Shown here: positions 1 through 7,900 of the stretch, one piece after another
Layout: every line of letters starts with the position of its first letter
Numbering within the stretch: the stretch's first letter is position 1
Assembly (NCBI GenBank): GCA_031271875.1
Contig: JAISVD010000231.1
Location: 1 to 8,393, forward strand
Source of the DNA: Spirochaetaceae bacterium
GTDB lineage: Bacteria > Spirochaetota > Spirochaetia > Treponematales > Treponemataceae
Reading direction: 5' to 3'
Length of the DNA stretch: 8,393 bases
The notes under the pieces: generated by a model
Database searches by the model: none
What the model was told of the DNA's origin: nothing
The model's input: only the letters and a program-made list of their open reading frames with translations
Position numbers and translations under genes: made by a program

Positions 1-305
1 ATTACCGCCATCCGCTGGGTAAAGTCATCGAGCCTTTCCGCGTCGGTGTCAAAGTTGCCGCGCATCTCATCGAGCCGTTTTACCGCCGCCAGGGCCTGGG
101 TCTGCTGCACCGACAGGTCTACCGAGGCGTCCTGGAGAGACTGAGAACGGTTATGGACGTGTTCATCGAAATCGGATTTGGCTTTTTCGGTGAATTTCTT
201 GACCTTTTCAAGGGAACGGTTGTTACGGTCAAGATAACGGAACAAAATAACAAGAAGCAGCGTTATGCCAAGAGTCAGAATATCGCCAACATCAAAAAAA
301 GACAT
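1..305 (-). CDS. N-terminus of a membrane-anchored coiled-coil protein, SpiroCoCo-like (partial)
   Basis: The reading frame runs from ATG at 305 off the left edge, giving the first 101 residues. It opens with MSFFDVGDIL, followed by a single hydrophobic segment at about residues 8-23 (ILTLGITLLLVILF), then Arg/Asp-rich residues. From about residue 30 to the edge the chain is highly charged and helical, with Leu/Val/Phe at heptad-like spacing (SLEKVKKFTEKAKSDFDEHV and onward), as expected of a long coiled coil. There is no cleavable signal-peptide motif, so an N-terminal anchor is more likely. This layout matches spirochaete coiled-coil proteins annotated as the SpiroCoCo family; that assignment rests on recall of the family, not a search. 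The upstream site is an imperfect purine run (AAGGTGG, about 9 nt from ATG). It lies downstream of a probable terminator, so it is probably a separate transcription unit. An A7 run on the plus strand (T7 in the gene) covers codons 2-4. Confidence 0.8.
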   Translation of the reverse strand, partial: MSFFDVGDILTLGITLLLVILFRYLDRNNRSLEKVKKFTEKAKSDFDEHVHNRSQSLQDASVDLSVQQTQALAAVKRLDEMRGNFDTDAERLDDFTQRMAV

Positions 306-347
306 CAGGTCCCCCACCTTTTCCCAAAAATCAATTTTATTATTTGC

Positions 348-392
348 AAAAAAACAGAAAAATTCCTTCGGAAGCCGGTTTCAAAAGCGGCT
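348..392 (-). terminator. Probable rho-independent terminator after the HAD gene
   Basis: About 30 nt past the HAD stop codon, the minus strand carries an inverted repeat AGCCG/CGGCT (373-377 and 388-392). One G.G/C.C mismatch and two further A-T pairs extend it inward around a 4-nt loop. Directly downstream is a second small hairpin, TTCC-GAA-GGAA (363-373), then T5-CTG-T7. The stem is short and the two hairpins share a base, so folding is uncertain, but position and T-tract fit termination of the operon. Confidence 0.5.
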
Positions 393-421
393 GCATTTGA
401 AAACAACTTCCCTCTATTATG

Positions 422-1093
422 CTATTTTAACACAATTTCCTGTAACTGACGATAGGTTCCGAAGGAAATATCCGCCTGTTTTGAAGTGAAACCGAAAAGA
501 CGCTGCCAGAAGGGCATGATATAGGCGGTTTTCATCCCCGCGCCCTGTGCGCCTCTGATATCGGAATTGATACTGTTTCCGACATAGAGGATACGCTCCG
601 GCGGTATCCCCAGTTTCCGGGCCATTATGCCAAAGGGATACACCGAAGGTTTGAGCGCTCCGCACTCTTCGGTGCCCAGAACCACATCGCAGAGCTCCCG
701 CACCCCCCAGATATCTCCCTTCTGTTCCGGCGGGAAATCGGAAAGTATGGCCAGCTTGAGCCCGGCGTCGCGGAACCGGAGGAATGTCTCCCTGACATCC
801 GGGTATGCTTTTACTTTTCTGAAGTATACCGTGAGTTTTTCATATACCTTGCGGGTGATCATCTCCCGGGCTTTTTCGTGGGAGATGTTCATCCGATCTG
901 CGAGAAGAATTGTCTGGTAGGTATGAAAATCCGACAGCGGCGCTGTCCGGTGCAGTATCCTGCGCACGGCGCTGTAATGAAGATAGAATCTGAGATTTGC
1001 CAGAAAGTAGGGAAAAATACGTATATACAGCCGCCAGTTTGCATACAGGGTTCCGTCAATATCGAAAGCGACAGCGGAAATCGATTCTCTCAT
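422..1093 (-). CDS. HAD-superfamily hydrolase (putative phosphatase)
   Basis: This is a 223-residue protein of the haloacid dehalogenase superfamily, probably a cytosolic phosphatase acting on a small phosphorylated metabolite; the substrate cannot be read from sequence. Motif I is DIDGTL at residues 11-16, with the nucleophile Asp11 and acid/base Asp13. Motif II is Ser118 in LAILSDF. Motif III is Lys148 in GALKPSVY. Motif IV is VGNSINSDIRGA at 171-182, in which Asn173 replaces the usual first Asp and Asp178 is kept. Residues of about 17-95 form a helical cap, with an unusually aromatic stretch RLYIRIFPYFLANLRFY. Length fits a small C1-cap HAD protein. Its ATG overlaps the tonB-like stop codon (ATGA, 1090-1093). 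The AGAAGGA purine run abuts the start codon, so translational coupling is likely. It is probably a passenger in the operon or has a metabolic role; nothing in it points to envelope transport. Confidence 0.9.
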   Translation of the reverse strand: MRESISAVAFDIDGTLYANWRLYIRIFPYFLANLRFYLHYSAVRRILHRTAPLSDFHTYQTILLADRMNISHEKAREMITRKVYEKLTVYFRKVKAYPDVRETFLRFRDAGLKLAILSDFPPEQKGDIWGVRELCDVVLGTEECGALKPSVYPFGIMARKLGIPPERILYVGNSINSDIRGAQGAGMKTAYIMPFWQRLFGFTSKQADISFGTYRQLQEIVLK

Positions 1094-2157
1094 TCCTTCT
1101 TTATACTATATTCAAAGGTTGCCTGTCCATCATTTTTTCCGGGATCGAAGCGCCATTGTGTTATCTGGTCTGCTATCTCGGCCCTGATCTGGGGGGGCAG
1201 GGCGCTTTCCGGCGTGAAGGTAATACCGCTGCGCTGGATATTTCCTGCGGGGAGCACACTGATGGTGATGGAGACCTTTATGGAGGAACCGATGAGCTGT
1301 TCGCTTTCTGCCGAGAGGGTGATTACCGGGTCTTTGGGCTGCCGGAGCCGCCGCTTCTGTCCGTCCGCGCCGACAGCGGCAAGGGACGTTTCAGCTCCGT
1401 GACCGGCCGCGGAGTCCCCTGTTGCGGAGGAACCGGCGTTGAGGAAGGTTTCGTAGGAGACCCCGCCGGAGGAGTCCCGGTTTGTGTAGGTTCTGGTAAT
1501 TGTGTCCAGAGACGCGGAGACGGAACTCACGGCTTCAGAGGTATCGCTCCGCTGTCCCGAACCGGTTACCGCAGCGCCGGTATCCTGCCGGGGCGCGGTA
1601 GTTCCTGCGGTCCCGGAAAAGACGCTCTCATGAGGGGCCGCAGCGGTATTGCCGGAGGAGGCCCCGCCAACAGGAGCCCGGATCTCGCTGCTGAATTCGG
1701 TAAACTCCCCGTCGTCGGGCCACTCAGGGCGGGGTTGGACGGCAACCGTCCGGGCGGTTTCTGTCCGGGCGTTTGCCGGGGAAAACGTGCCGCCCGAAAA
1801 ATCCGGCGCCAGCTGCGGGGACGGGGACAGAGCTTGCTGTTGCGGGGCCGAGGCCGCAGGCGGCGGCTGTGCGGGTTGTGGGGACAGAGCTTGGGACTGG
1901 GAGGACGGCGGCGGGGCAGGCTGCCGGGGAACGGTTTGCCGCGGTTCCGAAGTCTGCGGCGGCGGGGACAGAACTGCGGACGGAGCCGCAGCAGGCGGTT
2001 CGGAACGGGACACATCAAACCGGATGACAACATCGTTATACGCCCGCTCAGGGGGACGGGAGATACGGAGCGGCACAAGCAGGACAAGTACCGTCAACAG
2101 TCCCCACAAACCCGCCGAGAGGGATATACTGTATACGATCCGTCTTCGTTCAGTCAT
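1090..2157 (-). CDS. tonB: TonB-family energy transducer with long linker
   Basis: This 355-residue protein would carry ExbB/ExbD motor force from the inner to the outer membrane. A short basic N-terminus (MTERRRIVYS) precedes one membrane helix at about residues 9-30. Residues 52-120 are dense in Pro/Ala/Ser/Gln, and residues 120-275 form a Ser/Thr/Gly/Ala-rich, probably disordered linker. The C-terminal domain (about 285-355) shows the TonB/TolA fold pattern: VSITISVLPAGNI, then SALPPQIRAEIADQITQWRF at 318-337 with the characteristic WRFDP. It is longer than E. coli TonB (239 aa) and lacks regular Glu-Pro/Lys-Pro repeats. The start ATG lies 6 nt after the exbD stop. GAGGAG spans that stop with only 2-4 nt spacing, which suggests coupled translation. 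A TolA-like role is possible, but the length, the C-terminus and the exbBD neighbours favour TonB. The terminal ATGA overlap joins it to the HAD gene. Confidence 0.85.
   Translation of the reverse strand: MTERRRIVYSISLSAGLWGLLTVLVLLVPLRISRPPERAYNDVVIRFDVSRSEPPAAAPSAVLSPPPQTSEPRQTVPRQPAPPPSSQSQALSPQPAQPPPAASAPQQQALSPSPQLAPDFSGGTFSPANARTETARTVAVQPRPEWPDDGEFTEFSSEIRAPVGGASSGNTAAAPHESVFSGTAGTTAPRQDTGAAVTGSGQRSDTSEAVSSVSASLDTITRTYTNRDSSGGVSYETFLNAGSSATGDSAAGHGAETSLAAVGADGQKRRLRQPKDPVITLSAESEQLIGSSIKVSITISVLPAGNIQRSGITFTPESALPPQIRAEIADQITQWRFDPGKNDGQATFEYSIKKE
1823..1893 (-). repeat. Short direct repeat in the tonB linker coding region
   Basis: The 14-mer GGGGACAGAGCTTG (plus strand) occurs identically at 1823-1836 and 1880-1893, start to start 57 nt (19 codons, in frame). 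A degenerate third copy, GGGGACAGAACTG, lies at 1964-1976. On the protein these encode the recurring (Q)ALSP-type units of the Pro-rich linker (QALSP twice, AVLSP once). This suggests growth of the linker by local duplication. Confidence 0.6.
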
Positions 2158-2163
2158 GGCTCC

Positions 2164-2568
2164 TCAATGTACCGCAGTTGTTCTGAGGTTGACAGCGGCA
2201 AAACCGGTACGCCGCAGCGCATCGAGTATGCGGACAATTGTACCATTTGTGATCAGCTCATCCGCCTCAAGGGTCACCGGAACAGCCTCCCGTTCATCCG
2301 AGGGAAACGCGGCGAGGGCGGATTCAAGTTCATCCAGCGAAACCGGTTCCTGATTCACCCACAGGGTCCCGTTCTGTTCGGCGGTTATGATTATCCCTGA
2401 AGTAACCGTGGATTCGGAGGTATCCGATTCCGGCAGGTTCAGAGTTATCCCCGGCAGGAGCGCGAAGGTGGTGGATACAAGAAAAAAGAGGATAAGCTGA
2501 AAAACAACATCTATCATCGGGATCAGGTCAACCCGGGAATCAGTATTGAGCCGCCGTTTGAATTTCAT
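2164..2568 (-). CDS. exbD: ExbD/TolR-family biopolymer transport protein
   Basis: This 134-residue protein is the peptidoglycan-side, proton-conducting partner of ExbB. A short basic cytoplasmic tail (MKFKRR) leads to the family signature DLIPMIDVVFQLILFFLV at residues 14-31. Asp20 sits where E. coli ExbD Asp25 / TolR Asp23 lies, the single membrane acidic residue essential for the proton path. Residues 40-134 are periplasmic and end in the usual fold, with VTLEADELITNGTIVRILDA at 98-117 and GFAAVNLRT. Length is typical. Its ATG overlaps the exbB stop codon (ATGA at 2565-2568), and the tonB-like gene follows after 6 nt, so the three are co-translated. ExbD rather than TolR is favoured by the adjacent tonB-like gene and by the absence of tolB/pal here. 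Confidence 0.95.
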   Translation of the reverse strand: MKFKRRLNTDSRVDLIPMIDVVFQLILFFLVSTTFALLPGITLNLPESDTSESTVTSGIIITAEQNGTLWVNQEPVSLDELESALAAFPSDEREAVPVTLEADELITNGTIVRILDALRRTGFAAVNLRTTAVH

Positions 2569-3182
2569 GTTATCCGCTCCCGTCCTGAAAGCAGAATGAT
2601 AACATCACCCGCCGACGCTTCGATTCGGGTAATGATCTTACTGACGCGGCTGACAAAATAACTGTAGAAGATGATCGAAGGTATTGATACGACAAGTCCC
2701 GCCGCAGTTGTTACCAGGGCTTCGGAGATAGCGCCGGCAAGTATCGCCGGGTTCCCCATGGTTCCGGCGCTGCCGAGAACGCCGAATGCCTGAATGTTTC
2801 CGGTTACCGTACCGAGGAGCCCCAGCAGGGTGGCGATATTGGCGATTGTTCCCAGAGGCGTGAGAAACCGTTCAAGCCTAGGCACTTCGAGGTTCGCCTC
2901 GTTGAGCACCGCTTCCTTTATCTCCTTGTCCGAATAATGCCTGTAGTTAACCGCTTTTTTCAGAAGCCGGGACAGGGGAGTATTCGAGCGGTCGCACTCT
3001 TCAATAACCGTGGTAAACTCTTTTCGTTTCAGCAGGGGATAGATCCGCTCCAGCAGCGCCTTCTCCCCTTTTGAAGTGGTATAGTAAAAAATCAGCCTTT
3101 CAATAATGATAAAGGTAGAGATCACTCCGCAGAGAATGATCGGCACCATGATAATTCCGCCGCTTTTTATAACCTCAAACAT
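2565..3182 (-). CDS. exbB: ExbB/TolQ/MotA-family proton channel protein
   Basis: This 205-residue inner-membrane protein would form the pentameric stator around ExbD. Three membrane segments are visible: about residues 8-30 (GGIIMVPIILCGVISTFIII), 110-134 and 152-176. TM2 carries the family motif LLGLLGTVTGNIQAF (119-133). TM3 carries ISEALVTTAAGLVVSIPSI (152-170), with the Thr residues (Thr158/159 here, Thr125 in TM2) that line the proton path in ExbB/TolQ. The roughly 75-residue cytoplasmic loop between TM1 and TM2 is charged and helical, as in the family. It begins with MFEVIKSGG without the extra N-terminal extension of some ExbB proteins. The start is well set by AAGGAG at 3188-3193, 5 nt before ATG, the strongest ribosome binding site in the window. 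The barrel gene ends 78 nt upstream. Confidence 0.95.
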   Translation of the reverse strand: MFEVIKSGGIIMVPIILCGVISTFIIIERLIFYYTTSKGEKALLERIYPLLKRKEFTTVIEECDRSNTPLSRLLKKAVNYRHYSDKEIKEAVLNEANLEVPRLERFLTPLGTIANIATLLGLLGTVTGNIQAFGVLGSAGTMGNPAILAGAISEALVTTAAGLVVSIPSIIFYSYFVSRVSKIITRIEASAGDVIILLSGRERIT

Positions 3183-3216
3183 ATATACTCCTTTTTATAA
3201 TGCCTTTACCCTGTAT

Positions 3217-3235
3217 GTTTCGTTCGAATGGAAAC
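3217..3235. repeat. Interrupted palindrome between the barrel gene and exbB
   Basis: GTTTC and GAAAC (3217-3221 and 3231-3235) flank a 9-nt centre containing TTCGAA. It lies in the only sizeable gap inside the exbBD-tonB part of the cluster, 35 nt before the exbB start. No T-tract follows on the minus strand, so it is not a standard terminator. It could be an operator, an mRNA-processing hairpin, or chance. Confidence 0.3.
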
Positions 3236-3260
3236 ACTGATTTATGTATGCTTCTCTATT

Positions 3261-4925
3261 TTAAAACAGAAGCTGGAGTTTCACAATCGCTTCAGGTCCC
3301 CGTTTGATATAGGGGACGGCCCGGATACGTCCATCGGAATCAAAGAGGGTTCCGATATCAAGCAGTTCCGCACGGATTCTGAGCCCTTTATGGATCGCGA
3401 TAAAGCCGCTCAGCGCGATTTCAGGGATGTATCCGCTCTCAAGCCCTGCGGCGGCCTCAATGCCGACGCCCCAATTTCCCGATTCCGGGGAGACCGCGAC
3501 CCTTCCGATAATCTGCCGGGGGGCGGACATACGGTTATGGTCGATCCAGTGGGCCCGCCACCCCGCCGCCGCTGTAACGAGCTTGTATGAATATTCCGCG
3601 AGGAGCAGGGTATTCAGCATAGTTCTCTCCCAGATGACCCGGTCAAAAAGGCCCGAAACACTGGCTGCCTGCGTACCGTATGCTTCATAGCTGCTCACGA
3701 ACTCTCCATAGCCAGAGGCGGTTTTGAGAAAATCAGCGTGTCCCGACAGGGTAAGCCCCGGAATACCGGCCCAGGACACTGAAAGCGACCCGAACCAGTC
3801 GCTCTCCTCAGGGGCGGCGGTATCCCCGGCGGCGTCCATCCTGATAAAGGGTTCCCGCCGGAGCAGGTCCTGAACCGAAGCGGGCCGGGCGTTCATGCCG
3901 CCGGAAAGGGCTATCACTGTTTTTGCCGGCAGATCGGCGGCGGCTGAAACAGCAAAGGGGATGAGCAGGGTTCCGTCACTCCTGACAACAACACCCGCCG
4001 AGGCGGTAAGGGTAAAGCCAGAAACAGTACAGGCGCCTTCAAGGGAAAACTCCCCCCGGTGGCCGTAATCCGTTTCAGGGTCTCTGAGCGCGTCCAGGCG
4101 GTATGCCGCGTCAAACCGCGCGGAAAAGACCTCCCCTGCCCAGCCTGCGGCGGCTGACGGTTCCAGAATGAACAGGTTCATACCCGTATAGACATCCGGC
4201 GTCCGGGACCCGACATATCCCATGTACTGGTTCAGGAACCTTCCGTCCATACCTCCGGAGAGGGTAAAACCTGCGGGAAGCTCCCAGAACACACCTGCAT
4301 CAACCCCGATCCGCTGTGCGGTACTGTTATAATAATAATCGCTCCTCCCCTGCATTCCGACGGTAACGGTATCATAACCGCCTGCAAGATTCAGGGTTAC
4401 CGAATCGGAAAGGGCGAATTCCGCCTCACCGGAGAACAGCGTATCCGTGTCGAAGTATCCCCGGGACGCCATCCTGTTCTGGTATCCCAGCGCCGATTCA
4501 TGGGAGAAATTGAGCCGCCAGGAGCGATCCCCCAGGGGCTGAAAAAGGGAGAAAGCGCCGATAAACACCCCCGGATATCCACCGCCCGCAGTTCCTTCTA
4601 TAAATACGGCGTTCTTCCCCTTGAGGGCCGCGGTTTTCTCCTCCTCCGAGGTATATACTTCCGGGGGAATACGAACTTCCGCCAGGGAGGGAAGCGTGTT
4701 CACCTCAGGAACGGGATCATCGGCCTGCACGACAGGAACCGCAGCAGGATCGACCGCAGCTGTTTCGCCTTCGATATGGGTTGTAATATCGGGCAGAACA
4801 ATATCTGAGGGCCGCTCTCCGTCAGAAAGCCGCTCTCCCGGAGGCTGACCGCCGCTCTGCGCTCCCAGTGTGACGCACAGTACAGATATGAGCAGAATCG
4901 TATTCAGATACCTGCATGGTTTCAT
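3261..4925 (-). CDS. Outer-membrane beta-barrel protein, likely TonB-system partner without plug
   Basis: This 554-residue protein has a signal peptide (MKPCRYLNTILLISVLCVTL, probable cleavage after GA at residue 22). Next comes an 80-residue acidic, Pro-rich linker. From about residue 104 to the end come many alternating amphipathic strands rich in Gly, Tyr, Phe and Ser (for example WRLNFSHESALGY at 136-148). It ends in AIVKLQLLF, the C-terminal Phe strand recognised by the BAM complex. No TonB-receptor plug domain is apparent between linker and barrel. TonB-box-like segments DIVLPDI (41-47) and EVRIPPEV (83-90) lie in the linker. The start is supported by GGGAG about 9 nt upstream. It follows the TPR gene after 45 nt and precedes exbB, which suggests a dedicated outer-membrane target of the Exb/TonB motor. 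Cys17 with Leu16 before it is a poor lipobox, so signal peptidase I is preferred. The substrate is unknown; no named family was recognised. Confidence 0.8.
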   Translation of the reverse strand: MKPCRYLNTILLISVLCVTLGAQSGGQPPGERLSDGERPSDIVLPDITTHIEGETAAVDPAAVPVVQADDPVPEVNTLPSLAEVRIPPEVYTSEEEKTAALKGKNAVFIEGTAGGGYPGVFIGAFSLFQPLGDRSWRLNFSHESALGYQNRMASRGYFDTDTLFSGEAEFALSDSVTLNLAGGYDTVTVGMQGRSDYYYNSTAQRIGVDAGVFWELPAGFTLSGGMDGRFLNQYMGYVGSRTPDVYTGMNLFILEPSAAAGWAGEVFSARFDAAYRLDALRDPETDYGHRGEFSLEGACTVSGFTLTASAGVVVRSDGTLLIPFAVSAAADLPAKTVIALSGGMNARPASVQDLLRREPFIRMDAAGDTAAPEESDWFGSLSVSWAGIPGLTLSGHADFLKTASGYGEFVSSYEAYGTQAASVSGLFDRVIWERTMLNTLLLAEYSYKLVTAAAGWRAHWIDHNRMSAPRQIIGRVAVSPESGNWGVGIEAAAGLESGYIPEIALSGFIAIHKGLRIRAELLDIGTLFDSDGRIRAVPYIKRGPEAIVKLQLLF

Positions 4926-4970
4926 ATAGTTTACTCCCGCTATGAAGCATTTACACCGGACGGCCCGCTC

Positions 4971-7900
4971 CTACCGAAGCAGCAGCGCCGCCTGGGCGGT
5001 CCATACCGAATCGGGCCAGTTGAGCCGCATCGTTTCCAGAACGCTCCGGGCATTGGAATACGCGCCGAGACTGTTATACGCGTCAACGGCGCCGTAAAGC
5101 GACCGGGCCGCCTTCTCTCCGTCAAACCCGGCATAATACCCGGCGGCATCCAGCAATACCGCTGCGGCGTCCCGGTAGGCCCCTGTTTCACGGTATATTG
5201 TACCGAGGAGCAGAGCCGCCGGAGCGGCTGCCGCAGTGTCTTCAGGATAACGCAGCACATCCTGAAGCAGGGGCACGGCAGCGTCCCGCTTCTCAGGAGA
5301 AGCGGCATAGAGCTCCGCCAGGGCAACGGCGGCACGGCGCCCCTCGGGTGCAGCGGTCTTCCCTGCCCGGTTGAATTCCGCCAGCTGAACCGCGATGCGC
5401 TCTCCGTAGCCGGAAACGAGCAGCTTCAATTCTTCGGCCTCTCCGGCAACCCCGGCCTGCTCCCCGTAACCGTCAAGCAGCGCCTCCGCCGCAGAGAGGG
5501 CGGCGGCATACTCACCCTTCTCGCGGTAGGCATCCTTGAGCCCCTCCAGAGCCGCAAAACGGTAGGCGCTCTGAGGGAACGACCGCGCCAGCGTCTCCCA
5601 TTGCAGGATGGCGCTGTCGGTATTCCCCGCGTTCACGAGGCTCTCTCCGCCGAAATAGAGGGAAGCGTCGGCAAACCGTCCGGCCGGATATATCCGCCGG
5701 TAGGCCATAAACCGGTCGGCCGCAAGGGGCCAGTTTTTTTGCCCGTAGTAGAGTTCGCCCCGGCGATACTGCGCCTCCTCTGCGGCGGCAGATCCGGGGA
5801 AGCGCTCCGCGATACCGGCCCACTGTTTTTCGGCATTTGCGGTATCGCCCTGCCGGGCGTACAGGTCCCCCAGCAGCAGGGCGGCGCGCTGGATATTCTG
5901 ACCGGCTTCGTCCCCGGAACCAGCTCTGTCCCCTGAGGCGGCCAGCGGCTCCAGAAGCTGGATACCTTCGGCGTACATCTGCCTGTCCGAGTAAATACCT
6001 GCGGCGAATATCACCGCCTGTTCCCGCTGTTCCACGGTATGTGCAAACCGGATCGCGAGGTCGGCGTTTGCCGAAGCCCTGGCAAGCCAGGACGCAGCGC
6101 CCCCGGACTGAAGAGCGCTGACAGCTCCCATCACCGCCGCGTCATAGGCGAACCGGTGGGAGGGCCATCCGTTCAGAAACAGCGCAAAAGTATCAAATGC
6201 CTTCCGATACTCCCCGCCCCGGTACTGGCTGTAGGCAAGATAGTAGAGGGCAAAGGGGGTCCACTCAGGGTCAACCCCGCCCTTTGGCTTCGCTTCCGAA
6301 GGATACAGATATTCGGTGAGAAAGGTGTTTTTATACGCCGAAAGCCGGGATTCGGCATCTGCCCAGTGTCCCAGAGAAACAGCGGCGAGCCCTCCTGAAT
6401 ACAGCGCGGCGCCATAAAGCGCATCCTCTGTACTGCCCTCGCTCTCGAGCTCCTCCCGGAGATGCTCCGCGAGGGTATATGCCCGGCCGTACATACCCGC
6501 ATCGATACAGGCCGCCGCGAGCCTGAACAGAGTCTTCCGCTCCTCCTGATCGCTGAACCCCGAACCGGCCAATTCGTCCAGAACGGCAACGGCCTGCCGG
6601 GACTGCCCGCTCCGCAGCAGCGCTTCGGCATAGACCACCGCCGTGCGTCTCTCCCCCTGTGTATGCAGTGCCCCTTGAGCATACAGGGGCTCAAGAAACA
6701 GCGCCGACTCCTCAAACCGCCCCAGCCGGTTAAGGGCGAGGGATCGCCAGTAGGCCGCAGACAGCAGGATGTCCCCATCGCTCCCCGGAAAAACGCCCTC
6801 CGGCGGCCGATTCTCGGGTCGGTTGTATTCAGTATAAAATGCGGTACTGTCCGCGAGGGAGGTTTCCCAGTTCCCATGGAGGGCGTTATATTTGGCGAGA
6901 AGAACCAGATACCAGGGCCGGTACTCCCCTGAGTTCTGAAGCTCCGCAGAAAGGTAACCGGCGGCGGTTCCCGGACTGACCGGGTTCTCCTTACCGGAAG
7001 GAGGCGCAAACTCATCCAGCGCGGCAAGTTCTGCACGGTAGAGGGGCAGCAGCGCTGCCAGGTCCGGCGGCAGGGACGGGGCGGAAAGACGGGCAAAGTA
7101 TTCTCCGGAGCGGGCATACTCGCCGCGATCAAAGGAAGTGATCCCCATGCGCATCCAGAATTCCGCGAGGATAGTATCCTCCCCTGCGAGGGACTCTTCG
7201 GCATCGGAGAGGATTCCCCCAAGGAGAGCTCTGTCCCCGATCTTCTCCGCTGTATTGTACGCCTTCTGGAGGGCGGAAACCGCGATCGCCCGATCCTCCG
7301 AAGAGACCAGAGGCCGATAGAGGGACAGAGCTTCCCTGTCCCTGCCAAGCGCCGCCAGCGCATCCCCGGTGAGCATCCGTATCCGTGCGGCAGCCGGAAC
7401 AGGCAGAAGCGCCGTATCGAGTTTTCCGAAGAAGGAGACCGTCTGTTCATAAAGCCCCTCTTCCGCATACGCGGAAAAGAGCATCTCCAGCACGGGGATA
7501 AAATCACCCCGTATATCATCCCGCACCAGAAGCCTCTCCAGAAGCGGAACCGCTTCTCCGTACTCTCCGGTCATCATCAGCGTCCGGGCGAGATAGAGCT
7601 GCGCCCGCTGCCTCTGCTGTGTCCCGCGCCGGGTCTTTTCATCGGCGGCAGTGCTCCGGGACACTTCGCGGAACACTGCGGCGGCCTCCCCGTAAAGCCC
7701 CTGCTCGTACAGCACTACACCCCGCCAGTAGGGGATACTCTCCCTGAACCGGGTATGCCGGCCCTCACCGAGCCGGGCCAGCAGAACCCGGGCCTCACCG
7801 TAGCTGCCAAGGTAATAGTAACTCTGGGCCATTCTGAACAGCGCGTCTTCCCTCAGCGAAACCGGAGCCCCGGATTCCGCCACCTGGGCGTACTTCTCTA

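Noticed and set aside
334..362. Possible promoter for the coiled-coil gene (TAAAAT at 334-339, minus strand, with TTTTTC 17 bp upstream)
   Set aside because: The -10-like box is reasonable but the -35 matches only two of six positions and lies in the terminator T-tract; AT-rich spacer sequence gives such matches by chance.
153..449. Plus-strand open frame of 98 codons at the left end
   Set aside because: It lies antisense to the coiled-coil N-terminus and crosses the terminator region; it has no upstream ribosome binding site.
997..2400. Long plus-strand open frame of 467 codons opposite tonB, exbD and the HAD gene
   Set aside because: The antisense frame is open because the Pro/Ser/Ala/Gly-rich tonB linker uses GC-rich codons. 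Its translation is low-complexity Arg/Gly-rich without domains, and it covers three well-supported genes.
2164..3182. tolQ-tolR identity for the motor pair
   Set aside because: The families cannot be separated cleanly by sequence alone, but no tolA-type long helical protein, tolB or pal is present and a TonB-type C-terminus follows, so exbB-exbD is preferred.
3195..3205. TATAAA upstream of exbB as a -10 box
   Set aside because: It directly abuts the AAGGAG ribosome binding site, so transcription would start after the site, and no -35 is present at the proper distance.
4872..4925. Lipoprotein signal (Cys17) in the barrel protein
   Set aside because: The residue before Cys is Leu, which is poorly tolerated in lipoboxes, and a good signal peptidase I site (LGA) plus a C-terminal barrel signature is present.
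6173..7519. Minus-strand 448-codon open frame inside the TPR gene
   Set aside because: It is a shifted-frame shadow; its Arg/Pro/Ser-rich translation has no recognisable domains, while the host frame shows a signal peptide and regular TPR units.
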